Below the pieces are notes generated by a model that saw only the letters and a program-made list of their open reading frames with translations, had not been told where the DNA came from and searched no databases. This document shows, piece by piece, positions 1 through 7,675 of a stretch of 64,000 nucleotides of DNA. A program made the translations under genes and the position numbers. Source of the stretch: Candidatus Pantoea gossypiicola (GTDB lineage: Bacteria; Pseudomonadota; Gammaproteobacteria; Enterobacterales; Enterobacteriaceae); the NCBI RefSeq assembly GCF_008632075.1, contig NZ_VWVM01000002.1, positions 379,462 to 443,461 of the forward strand, read 5' to 3'. Within the stretch, counting starts at the first letter, position 1. Every line of letters starts with the position of its first letter.

Positions 1-47
1 ACGCGCCTTAAACTCATGTGCCGTCAGGTTAACCTGACCTGCGAATC

Positions 48-123
<76 letters not shown>

Positions 124-197
124 AATTTTCAGCAATTTCGTCGAACCTGCTGATTTTATTTATCTTCTGGCAGCCTGGCTGCCGTTCGATGCGTTGC

Positions 198-225
198 ATT
201 CTACTTAGATGACGCAATGAGTCAA
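198..225 (-). promoter_or_regulatory. sigma-70 promoter of the tRNA-Gly cluster
   Basis: On the minus strand TTGACT and TAGAAT are separated by 16 bases, followed by a GC-containing discriminator, about 70 bases before the tRNA. This is the form of a strong stable-RNA promoter. Inferred from sequence only. Confidence 0.7.
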
Positions 226-275
226 TAAAATTATCCTCACAGCGCGTCCGTTTGCTGCTTTTTAAATCGTATCGA

Positions 276-824
276 TCACGGTTCGAGCAGATCGCCGCGC
301 GCGGCGCTTAAATACTGGAACATAGACCAGAAAGTCAGCACTGCAGCAATGTATAACGCGACTACGCCAACCGCCACAACGGTGGCATCAGGTCGCCACA
401 GCAAGGCAAACAGTGAGAACATCTGCGCGGTGGTTTTCACTTTACCAATCCAGGAAACCGACACGCTGCTGCGTTTGCCAATCTCCGCCATCCATTCACG
501 CAGTGCGGAGATAATGATCTCGCGGGCAATCATGGTGGCTGCGGGCAGCGTGATCCACCAGGCGTGGAAATATTCCGCTACCAGCACCAACGCAATCGCC
601 ACCATCACTTTATCCGCTACTGGATCGAGAAACGCACCAAAGCGCGTGGTCTGCTTCCAGCGGCGCGCCAGAAAGCCATCAAACCAGTCAGTGATGGCAG
701 CAAAAACGAAAATCAGTGAGGTAGCCAGCGGCGCCCAGGTGAACGGCAGATAGAAAGCCAGCACAAAGAACGGGATGAGCACGACTCGAAACAGGGTGAG
801 ACACGTCGGGATGTTTAATTGCAT
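276..824 (-). CDS. pgsA: CDP-diacylglycerol--glycerol-3-phosphate 3-phosphatidyltransferase
   Basis: This inner-membrane enzyme makes phosphatidylglycerophosphate from CDP-diacylglycerol and glycerol-3-phosphate, the committed step to phosphatidylglycerol and cardiolipin. The 182-residue protein has the CDP-alcohol phosphotransferase signature around residues 46-72, with DWFDG, AR, G, and the D-x3-D pair in FLDPVADK. Several hydrophobic segments fit an integral membrane protein. Length matches E. coli PgsA. It lies downstream of uvrC on the same strand, a 69-bp gap away, as in E. coli, and upstream of the tRNA-Gly promoter. Confidence 0.96.
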   Translation of the reverse strand: MQLNIPTCLTLFRVVLIPFFVLAFYLPFTWAPLATSLIFVFAAITDWFDGFLARRWKQTTRFGAFLDPVADKVMVAIALVLVAEYFHAWWITLPAATMIAREIIISALREWMAEIGKRSSVSVSWIGKVKTTAQMFSLFALLWRPDATVVAVGVVALYIAAVLTFWSMFQYLSAARGDLLEP

Positions 825-893
825 ATGCCGGTAACTGTCTGGATATAGGTAAAATTTAGCCTATGTTCCTACATTGCCCCCCCCGTTTCAATG

Positions 894-2726
894 CTAGTGT
901 TTCAGTGAGTAGTATATTTTTTCTGCCAGCGCGTGTGAGATACCCGGTACATTGGCGATCTCCTCTACCGACGCATTCATCAGCGGTTGCAGGCCCCCCA
1001 TGTACTTGAGCAGTTGCTGACGTCGTTTTGGCCCCACCCCTTCGATGCTCTCCAGTGCACTGGTATTCTTTACTTTAGCCCGTTTTTTACGGTGGCCCGA
1101 AATAGCATGATTGTGAGCGTCGTCACGAATGTGCTGGATCACATGCAGCGCGGGCGAATCCGGTGGCAGCGAAACGCCCTCACCTTCCGCCTCAAAGAAC
1201 AGCGTCTCCAGTCCGGCTTTACGATCGCTGCCTTTCGCAACGCCGAGTAAAATGGGCCGGTTTTTATCCCACGGCACATCCAGCTCTGCGAAAACCTGCT
1301 TTGCCTGAGAGAGCTGGCCTTTACCGCCATCGATCAGAATCACATCCGGGATTTTATCTTCTTCAATCGCCTTACCATACCGGCGTCGTAACACCTGATT
1401 CATGGCAGCGTAATCATCGCCCGGCGTAATGCCGGTGATATTATAGCGACGATAGTCAGCACGCAGCGGACCGTTCTGGTCAAACACCACACAGGATGCG
1501 ATGGTCTGCTCACCCATGGTGTGGCTGATATCGAAACACTCCATGCGCGTGATCCGGTCGAGCTCAAGGAACTCCGCCAGTGCCATCAGCCGCTGATGAA
1601 TCGTGGAGTGCTGAGACAGACGCGTGGTTAATGCCGTCGCGGCGTTGGTGCGCGCCAGTTTAAGATAACGGGCGCGATCGCCACGCGGCTTGCTCTGGAT
1701 ATTCACCCGGCGTCCCGCCAGTGCACTGAGCGACTCCGCCAGCAGTTCGCGCTCCGGCAAGGTAAAGTCCAGCAGAATATCACCCGGCAGCGTGCGTGCC
1801 TCGCTGCCCTGCAGATAAAACTGCCCGACAAAGGTCTGAACCACTTCGGCAAGATCGGTATCTACCGGCACTTTCGGGAAGTAGCTGCGGCTGCCTAATA
1901 CTTTACCCTGACGGATAAACAGCACGTGAAGACAGGCCATGCCCGCTTCATAAGCTACACCCATCACATCCAGATCATCACCCTGATTGGAAACAAACTG
2001 CTTTTCGGTGATGCGGCGTACGGCCTGAATCTGATCCCGCAGCCGTGCTGCTTCCTCGAAGCGCAGCCCAATGCTTGCTTCTTCCATGCGTTTGACCAGC
2101 TGATTGAGAACCTGATCGTCTTTACCGGCTAAAAACAGGCGCACGTAATCAGTCTGCTGCGCATACTCCTCTTCACTGACCAGGCCCGCGACACAGGGAC
2201 CAAGACAGCGACCAATCTGATATTGCAGACAGGGCCGGGAGCGATTGCGGTAAACGCTATTTTCACACTGGCGGATAGGAAAGACTTTTTGCAGCAGGCC
2301 CAGCGTTTCGCGCACCGCATAACCATTTGGAAACGGGCCAAAGTATTCACCTTTGGCATGCTTTGCGCCACGGTGCATCGCCAGCCGCGGATGGGTATCA
2401 CTGCTAAGAAAAATGTAGGGATACGATTTATCGTCGCGCAGCAGTACGTTATAGCGCGGCTGATAGAGCTTGATGTAGTTATGCTCAAGCAGCAGCGCTT
2501 CGGTTTCGGTGTGGGTAACGGTGACATCGATGTGCTGGATATTGCTGACCAGCGCTTCGGTTTTGCGGCTGCCGACCTGGGTGCGGAAGTAGCTGGTGAG
2601 ACGCTTCTTCAGGTCTTTGGCTTTGCCCACATAGATGACGGTGCCTGAGGCGTCATACATGCGGTAAACACCGGGTTTGCTGGTTACCGTACTCAGAAAG
2701 GCTCTGGAATCAAAAACGTCATTCAC
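894..2726 (-). CDS. uvrC: UvrABC excinuclease subunit C
   Basis: UvrC makes the 3' and 5' incisions flanking a UvrB-bound DNA lesion in nucleotide excision repair. The 610-residue protein has the E. coli length. It starts with a GIY-YIG nuclease domain ([20 protein letters not shown]) at about residues 18-95. A Cys-rich segment follows ([13 protein letters not shown]), then a UVR motif at about 205-240, an RNase-H-like domain with [10 protein letters not shown] and IDGGKGQL, and C-terminal tandem helix-hairpin-helix motifs ([18 protein letters not shown]). The start codon is GTG. The gene overlaps the end of uvrY by 8 bases, so the two are probably translationally coupled. Confidence 0.97.
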   Translation of the reverse strand: MNDVFDSRAFLSTVTSKPGVYRMYDASGTVIYVGKAKDLKKRLTSYFRTQVGSRKTEALVSNIQHIDVTVTHTETEALLLEHNYIKLYQPRYNVLLRDDKSYPYIFLSSDTHPRLAMHRGAKHAKGEYFGPFPNGYAVRETLGLLQKVFPIRQCENSVYRNRSRPCLQYQIGRCLGPCVAGLVSEEEYAQQTDYVRLFLAGKDDQVLNQLVKRMEEASIGLRFEEAARLRDQIQAVRRITEKQFVSNQGDDLDVMGVAYEAGMACLHVLFIRQGKVLGSRSYFPKVPVDTDLAEVVQTFVGQFYLQGSEARTLPGDILLDFTLPERELLAESLSALAGRRVNIQSKPRGDRARYLKLARTNAATALTTRLSQHSTIHQRLMALAEFLELDRITRMECFDISHTMGEQTIASCVVFDQNGPLRADYRRYNITGITPGDDYAAMNQVLRRRYGKAIEEDKIPDVILIDGGKGQLSQAKQVFAELDVPWDKNRPILLGVAKGSDRKAGLETLFFEAEGEGVSLPPDSPALHVIQHIRDDAHNHAISGHRKKRAKVKNTSALESIEGVGPKRRQQLLKYMGGLQPLMNASVEEIANVPGISHALAEKIYYSLKH

Positions 2727-3378
2727 TACTGATTAACGGCTCCGCATTATAGAGGCCATGTCGAATGGCCAGATGCGTTAACTCTACGTCGCCACTGATA
2801 TTCAGCTTACTGAACATCCGGTAACGGTAGCTGTTAACGGTTTTAGGACTGAGATTTAACTGCTCGGAAATTTCCGTCACCTTTTGTCCTCGGGTGATCA
2901 TCAGCATAATCTGCAATTCCCTTTCCGACAAACAGCTAAAGGGCGATTCCGCTTTTTGCGGCTCAATCTGGCTCAGCGCCATCTGCTGAGCAATGTCTGA
3001 CGCGATGTAGCGCTGACCGGCATTCACTGAGCGAATCGCGTTAATCACTTCCTGTGGCGCAGCACCTTTACTGAGGTAGCCTGCTGCACCCGCCTGCATA
3101 ACCTTAGCAGGCAGCGGATTTTCCGTGTGAATAGTCAGCATGATAATTTTGATATCGGGATTATAACGCACGATTTTGCGCGTCGCCTCCAGTCCGCCGA
3201 TCCCCGGCATGTTCATGTCCATGAGGACCACATCAACCTGATTGGTACGGCACCATCTGGCGGCATCCTCACCACAGTTGACCTCTCCGACCACAGCCAG
3301 GCCTTTCACATCCTCCAGGATGCGACGGATACCCGCGCGGACAAGTTCATGGTCATCAACAAGAAGCACACTGATCAA
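2719..3378 (-). CDS. uvrY: BarA/UvrY two-component response regulator
   Basis: UvrY is the FixJ/NarL-type response regulator that, phosphorylated by BarA, activates the Csr small RNAs. The receiver domain covers residues 1-120, with acidic D8/D9, phospho-acceptor D54 in LMDMNMPG, and the conserved Lys in LSKGAAPQE. The LuxR-type helix-turn-helix is at about 145-205 ([24 protein letters not shown]). Translation probably starts at a TTG codon, since the homologous N-terminus begins there and a GGAG lies 8 bases before it. I recall a UUG start for E. coli uvrY too. It is the first gene of a uvrY-uvrC-pgsA unit. Confidence 0.96.
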   Translation of the reverse strand: MISVLLVDDHELVRAGIRRILEDVKGLAVVGEVNCGEDAARWCRTNQVDVVLMDMNMPGIGGLEATRKIVRYNPDIKIIMLTIHTENPLPAKVMQAGAAGYLSKGAAPQEVINAIRSVNAGQRYIASDIAQQMALSQIEPQKAESPFSCLSERELQIMLMITRGQKVTEISEQLNLSPKTVNSYRYRMFSKLNISGDVELTHLAIRHGLYNAEPLISSE

Positions 3379-3809
3379 CGGGGAAACTCCAGAGGCTAAA
3401 AAAGAAGAAGTAATTCACGATTTCAGGCGTTAATCATACCCGCTTTTACCTCAAAAGCACATCAACAAAGCAAAACAGTGTAAGTGTTACATCATTGCTG
3501 CCAGGTTCATCCAGACGAGATTGATGGACGGTTATTAACTGAGACCGGATGGCAAAAAAACCATCAAATGATAGTTTTTTCAGTGCATTATCACCGTCTC
3601 GCCTCAGGGTTTAGTGCCGTGCATCCTCGCGACTGCTGAGCCGATGAAGCTTGTGATTACTTTCAGCGATTGATTAGTTGTACTGGACAAACCAGCCTTT
3701 CCGGACGAAACGAAGCGGCCGTCTCAGCAACTTACTGCCTCTGTGATATACTCACGCACTGCTGCTCGGACAGATTGCCGACACGTTGTCATTCACCAAG
3801 GAGAAACGC
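3379..3809. other. uvrY-yecF divergent intergenic region
   Basis: This 431-bp stretch separates leftward uvrY from rightward yecF and should hold promoters for both. I see no convincing ORF. It contains an A/T-flanked inverted repeat at 3554-3580: AAAAAAC-C-ATC, a 4-base loop, then GAT-A-GTTTTTT. Its T-tract on the plus strand resembles an intrinsic terminator, though no plus-strand gene lies to its left. The yecF ribosome-binding site AAGGAG is at 3798-3803. Confidence 0.6.
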
Positions 3810-4034
3810 ATGAGCGATGAAGATTTTGCAACTTCCCAGGAAGCCCGGAAATTAGCGGATGAAATTGCGGGTCTGAAGATGATGATCACCCTGATTCTGA
3901 AAGGTATGGGACAGGCTGATGCCGGAAAAGTGATTATTAACATGGAACGCTATGTGCAGACGCTGGGCGACAAGCCTCAGGCGGAAGTGTTCAGCAATAC
4001 CATCAAACAGATCAAAACAGCCTACCGTCAGTAA
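3810..4034 (+). CDS. yecF: YecF family protein (DUF2594)
   Basis: Small 74-residue soluble protein of unknown function, the same length as E. coli YecF and in the same neighbourhood (uvrY-yecF-sdiA). It is predicted mostly helical, with charged and methionine-rich stretches (LKMMITLILKGMG) and no signal peptide or membrane span. An upstream in-frame ATG at 3786 is less likely; the ATG at 3810 follows AAGGAG by 6 bases. Function is not known; only the family is recognised. Confidence 0.9.
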   Translation: MSDEDFATSQEARKLADEIAGLKMMITLILKGMGQADAGKVIINMERYVQTLGDKPQAEVFSNTIKQIKTAYRQ

Positions 4035-4039
4035 GCTTT

Positions 4040-4063
4040 TTTGCCCCCAGCAGCGGGGGCAAA
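4040..4063. repeat. Inverted repeat between convergent yecF and luxI
   Basis: Nine-base arms TTTGCCCCC and GGGGGCAAA flank a 6-base loop between the yecF and luxI stop codons. It sits where a bidirectional terminator would, but the bases after the stem on either strand are A-rich, so there is no U-tract outside the stem. It may act only as an mRNA 3'-end hairpin. Confidence 0.55.
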
Positions 4064-4067
4064 TACG

Positions 4068-4679
4068 CTAACTGTGTGCCTGCCAGTTAACTGAAACGCC
4101 CAGCGTTGGCAGCACCTCTTCCGGGCTGAAACGACGTGTTCCCCGATATTTCTCTGCCAGAGTGGGTTGAACCACCGGAATACGGATCGCAAACAGATTA
4201 TCTTCTGACAGAATGAGTCCGGGCGTCAGCGGCTCATATACCACGCCATGCTCCTCAAACATCTTCTCCAGCATCGGCGTTGCCGAACTGATGATGTACT
4301 CCATGCCGTTCAGCTCTGCCAGCTGTACCGCGTGCCAGAGAATATTCAGCGGCAGTTCAGCATCGACTTCCAGCCGTGCTGAGAAGCGCGACATCTCCCA
4401 CACTTTTTCATGGCTGAAAGGCAGCACAATGCCCTCACTCTGCTCAGGTTCGAACCAGGGCATCAGACGCGCGCAGCCACTAATGCCCTCGCGCACATTC
4501 CATGCGATTAGCCAGGTGACATCTGAACGATCGTAGCGATCATATTCCTGTCCTGGCGTGCTCAGGCGTGGGGGTATTGACCACCCTTCGCCGCGCGCAA
4601 AAACGCTATAACGGTAGCTGCCGAGTTCGGCAAGCAAAGAGGATGGCATATCCTTTAATTGCGTTTGCACTATTTTCAT
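4068..4679 (-). CDS. LuxI-family acyl-homoserine lactone synthase
   Basis: The protein should make an N-acyl-homoserine lactone signal from S-adenosylmethionine and acyl-ACP. In the chosen 203-residue form the conserved LuxI residues are present: R23, F27, W33, E45, D47, D50, R71, and the WEMSRF block with E95, S97 and R98. The ORF is open 42 codons further upstream, but AGAGG lies 6 bases before the ATG at 4679 and the family starts near here; ATG 4682 is the close alternative. The sequence looks closer to the ExpI/PhzI and RhlI-like branches than to the EanI/PagI type, from memory. It lies directly downstream of sdiA on the same strand, with a 20-bp dyad in the 122-bp gap, so SdiA is the likely receptor. 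The acyl chain cannot be read from sequence. Confidence 0.93.
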   Translation of the reverse strand: MKIVQTQLKDMPSSLLAELGSYRYSVFARGEGWSIPPRLSTPGQEYDRYDRSDVTWLIAWNVREGISGCARLMPWFEPEQSEGIVLPFSHEKVWEMSRFSARLEVDAELPLNILWHAVQLAELNGMEYIISSATPMLEKMFEEHGVVYEPLTPGLILSEDNLFAIRIPVVQPTLAEKYRGTRRFSPEEVLPTLGVSVNWQAHS

Positions 4680-4718
4680 CATACGCCTCTGACATCCCCA
4701 TGTTTGCAATGATTTCTT

Positions 4719-4746
4719 TGCGCCAGCCCGGCAAAGCCCCGGCGCA
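4719..4746 (-). repeat. Hairpin in the luxI leader
   Basis: On the minus strand TGCGCC and GGCGCA form a perfect 6-bp stem around a GC-rich 16-base interior, about 40 bases upstream of the luxI start. If transcription begins near the lux-box-like site, this falls in the untranslated leader. Any regulatory role is inference. Confidence 0.4.
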
Positions 4747-4772
4747 GGGTAGACAACAGACCTGTACAAAGG

Positions 4773-4792
4773 AACTGCCAAATGTAGCAGTT
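4773..4792 (-). promoter_or_regulatory. Candidate lux box upstream of luxI
   Basis: A perfect 20-bp dyad, AACTGC-N8-GCAGTT, carries the CTG...CAG core and exact length typical of LuxR-family operators. It lies between the sdiA stop and the luxI start, 94 bases before luxI, suited to a site near a luxI promoter. A second half-site-like ACCTGTAC is just downstream. Binding by SdiA is inferred. Confidence 0.6.
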
Positions 4793-4801
4793 GTGTTATG
4801 T

Positions 4802-5524
4802 TCAAATCAGTCCGATTGCCGCTGCGTAGCAGGCAATCTGCGTTTTATTGGAAACATTGAAACGCTTTTGCATATTTTTTTGGTGAAAGTTAACGGTATG
4901 TTCAGAGATGGATAAAATTAGTGAAATTTCGACCGCCGTTTTTCCTTCGGCTGTCCATTTCATAATTTCCAGCTCGCGCTGACTAAACGCTTCTTTTAGT
5001 ACCATCATTGCATCATCGCTAAAGCGTTCCAGCGTATCCAGGCTTAGTTCCGCTAAAAGGTGTAGTTTCACCTCCAGCTCAGCATGGCGGAGCTGGACAG
5101 AAATGGGCTGTTGCGACGATATAGATAATATACCAATGACGCGATTTGGTGCCATTGCGGAGCAAGAAAATCCGCTCTGCAGCCCATATTCTCTCGCCTC
5201 ATGCCAAAGATTGCCGGCGTCAGCGAACTGTTCTTCTATCCAGGCCATCCCTCTGCCCGGTCGCTGACACAATGTGAGCACCGGATCGACAGCGTAATAA
5301 TTCTGCTTCTCATAACGTTTAACCCATAATTTGGGATAGGTGCTATGTAAATGAATACGCGGCCGGGTAAATGGCACCGGATGCTGAATCAAAAAGGCAA
5401 AATAATCGAAGCCTAATGATTCAGTAAACTGTTGCAATAACGTCTTCAATTCAGAAGAAGCCGTTAATGCCTGAAATTTTTCTTTCACCTCACTTCGCCA
5501 GGCGAAATAGTTTTCAGTACTCAT
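4802..5524 (-). CDS. sdiA: SdiA, LuxR-family quorum-sensing regulator
   Basis: SdiA binds acyl-homoserine lactones through its N-terminal domain and DNA through a LuxR helix-turn-helix. The 240-residue length equals E. coli SdiA. Conserved pocket residues Y63, W67, Y71 and D80 are present after the PVPFTRP block. The C-terminal region, about 170-240, includes SQRELEIMKWTAEGKT and SEHTVNFHQKNMQKR, close to E. coli. In E. coli SdiA is an orphan; here a LuxI synthase follows it. AT-rich inverted repeats lie upstream, but no regulator can be assigned to them. Confidence 0.95.
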   Translation of the reverse strand: MSTENYFAWRSEVKEKFQALTASSELKTLLQQFTESLGFDYFAFLIQHPVPFTRPRIHLHSTYPKLWVKRYEKQNYYAVDPVLTLCQRPGRGMAWIEEQFADAGNLWHEAREYGLQSGFSCSAMAPNRVIGILSISSQQPISVQLRHAELEVKLHLLAELSLDTLERFSDDAMMVLKEAFSQRELEIMKWTAEGKTAVEISLILSISEHTVNFHQKNMQKRFNVSNKTQIACYAAAIGLI

Positions 5525-6693
5525 ATTGCCTCAGCGTTAATTTCACTCGCCCTTCCGGTATTATTCATTCGGATTCATCGGATAAATTTAATTAATAGTA
5601 AAAAATTAATTTATCGTTGAGGTGAACCCTCACCCTATACAGCGCATAATGCCATTCACCGTTATGGCGCAGTGAAAAAATGCCCTCCCCCTGTAATGTG
5701 AGGCCGGCCGCAGCAATTTCAATCACCCCAGAAGAATAAGATTTTTCTGATAGAAATTCAATCCCTGGCAATGAATCAATTTTATCTCAGCTTTGAAAAG
5801 CTGCCGGGAATATTGAATCGGTCTACGGGATGTTGAGTAAATAATGCGTAAACAAGGCGTTAATTGCGTCCCAATAAGCGAAGCGGCAGTCGAAAACTGC
5901 TGACATATTTTTTATCAGGAAATAAGCTCTGCTCGCCAGGCGATGCCCCATTCCTGCTATCAGTCCCTCTGTATGGAAGCACACGCCTCTCTAACCGAAA
6001 AAGGTAACAGGTGCGCAGACTACATCTGCCGCCTCTCGATGCTGATTCTGCTCCCTTTTCCTTAGCTGTCTGACAGGCATAGCGAAGAGTTGTTTGATAA
6101 GAATATTCTGCCCGGCTGCAATGACTACCGCACAAATTGACCCGCTCAGCCCTTAAACAATCTTTTTGACTGCGAATAATCTGAGCCGAAAGCAGCGCAT
6201 TAAAGGAAATCAGCTTTATCTGTCTCCTGCCTTAACATAATACGTGGCACAGATCACTATTTATGCCGATAGTACGTTATGGCAACAGTACGCTCAACGC
6301 TGACGCTATGTTAGTCATGAAAATCACTATACCGTTAGTCACACAACTCAATCACTGAAAAACTCAAAGGGAAAATCCCCTATCGTTATTTGATGCTGCA
6401 CACTTTATCGATGCAGTTAATTTCCCCTAATTCACTTTGCAGCATCGTGAATTAATTTCATCCAGATGCTGCTCGCCCTGTTCGGATAAGACGGCGAAAC
6501 TTTACCGCTGATTGCATTTATGGGCAATTTTCTGTTGTAACTCATGGCCCTGAAAAAGCCTGCCCGATCGGCCGCCTGATTTATTGCTGCTGATTGTCAG
6601 GTATGTCTGCGCTGGCAATGATAACTGGTTTGGTTTTTCCCTTACCGGCAGTTTTATTCTTAATCAAACACGGTCTTAATCCTGCCTGATGAT
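5525..6693. other. Long non-coding spacer upstream of sdiA
   Basis: About 1.17 kb has no convincing coding frame; the only ORF, 91 codons at 5860-6135 on the minus strand, has no recognisable family or ribosome-binding site. Near sdiA are two dyads: GATAAATT/AATTTATC at 5581-5615 and GGTGA-ACCC-TCACC at 5621-5634. Further out the octamer GATGCTGC occurs at 6392 and 6465 and inverted at 6439, so 6439-6472 forms an 8-bp inverted repeat. The segment is AT-richer than the flanking genes. It probably holds the sdiA promoter; the rest may be decayed sequence or an unrecognised small RNA. Confidence 0.5.
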
Positions 6694-7389
6694 TTATCGG
6701 CAGTAGCCCGCGCCACGCATACCCAGATGAAAATGTGAGGCGTGAGCAGCGTTGAAGTCCGGCCCCAGCGCATTGCCGAATACGTCACAGCCGCCACGCC
6801 ACAGCGTGTGCAGCATGGCCGCTTTATCTTCTGGCTGTTGCCAGTGACGACTGACCTCAAGCCGCTGGCCATCAGCCAGCTGGAAGCCGGTCACATCCCA
6901 GGCATCGGCGGTGGCATGCTCACTAAGCCGCCCCTCTGCGCGATGATAAATATTACGACAGGCATAGCTGCCGACATGGGTAATTCGTACCAGTGGACTG
7001 TGCATGTCCCGGGCAATCTGTTCCCGGCTGCGCAGGGCATACATGGTGCTGGCGACGGCCATTGGACAGCTGGCGAGAAAGCTGCTGCTGAGGCTGACCG
7101 GACCAAATTTCTGAATTCGCAGTGGATGGCTGATCGGACAGTTGCCCGTGACGGCCGGACGTTCGCTGAAACTGACCCATCCCGCCTGTTGGGCACGACG
7201 CATCACCGCCAGACATTCGTCGGGATCCTGGGCCAGCCTTTTCATCTTTATCTGCGTCATCCAGCCTGGAGGATCGGTGACGGAGAGCGGTATAAAAGGA
7301 TTGAACTGGGGCGGGAGATGCTGCTTAAGCCAGGGTAAGCTGACCCATCCCAGCGCAATTAACAGCAGAAACAGGATAAGCGTGCGCAT
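6694..7389 (-). CDS. Extensin-like family protein, membrane-anchored or exported
   Basis: The 231-residue protein starts with a hydrophobic segment (MRTLILFLLLIALGWVSL), a signal anchor or uncleaved signal peptide. A periplasmic domain of the bacterial extensin-like C-terminal family follows. Candidate metal-site residues resembling M15-type peptidases are visible: ADAWDVTGF near the middle and HASHFHLGM near the C-terminus. Cysteine pairs in the mature part could form disulfides. The start at 7389 is preferred over the ORF start 20 codons upstream because AAGGG precedes it and the signal segment then begins at residue 1. A peptidoglycan-related role is inference. Adjacent genes give no clue. 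Confidence 0.8.
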   Translation of the reverse strand: MRTLILFLLLIALGWVSLPWLKQHLPPQFNPFIPLSVTDPPGWMTQIKMKRLAQDPDECLAVMRRAQQAGWVSFSERPAVTGNCPISHPLRIQKFGPVSLSSSFLASCPMAVASTMYALRSREQIARDMHSPLVRITHVGSYACRNIYHRAEGRLSEHATADAWDVTGFQLADGQRLEVSRHWQQPEDKAAMLHTLWRGGCDVFGNALGPDFNAAHASHFHLGMRGAGYCR

Positions 7390-7646
7390 AATTCCCTTTG
7401 CAGCATAATGATTAATAACTAAAAAGTGTAGAAGCACATTCCGCTTCACGCCGTCTGCCTGACATAACGTGATGAATAATTACCCAGACTGACGCAGGAT
7501 TGAACGAAACTGCCCGTTATTACGACTTGCGGAGCATCAGGCTTCACAATTGATAAAAAAGCGTTACCCGATTCCGGCCCTCTTCCTCTATCTTATGCCC
7601 ACTTGCCTCTCGGGCAGACGCGTTTACTAACAGCCAGCAGAGCTGA

Positions 7647-7654
7647 CACAACAT
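7647..7654 (+). promoter_or_regulatory. Candidate GcvB small-RNA target in the cycA leader
   Basis: The C/A-rich motif CACAACAT lies 21 bases before the cycA start. GcvB R1 binds such motifs in amino-acid transporter mRNAs, and cycA is a known GcvB target in E. coli. Pairing is not demonstrated here. Confidence 0.5.
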
Positions 7655-7675
7655 CAAGACAGGAAAGACAATTCT

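Noticed and set aside
4040-4063. Intrinsic terminator for yecF or luxI
   Set aside because: The stem is strong but lacks a U-tract outside the stem on either strand, so it is kept only as an inverted repeat.
5860-6135. 91-codon minus-strand ORF in the sdiA upstream spacer
   Set aside because: No ribosome-binding site, no recognised family and composition unlike coding sequence; likely chance ORF.
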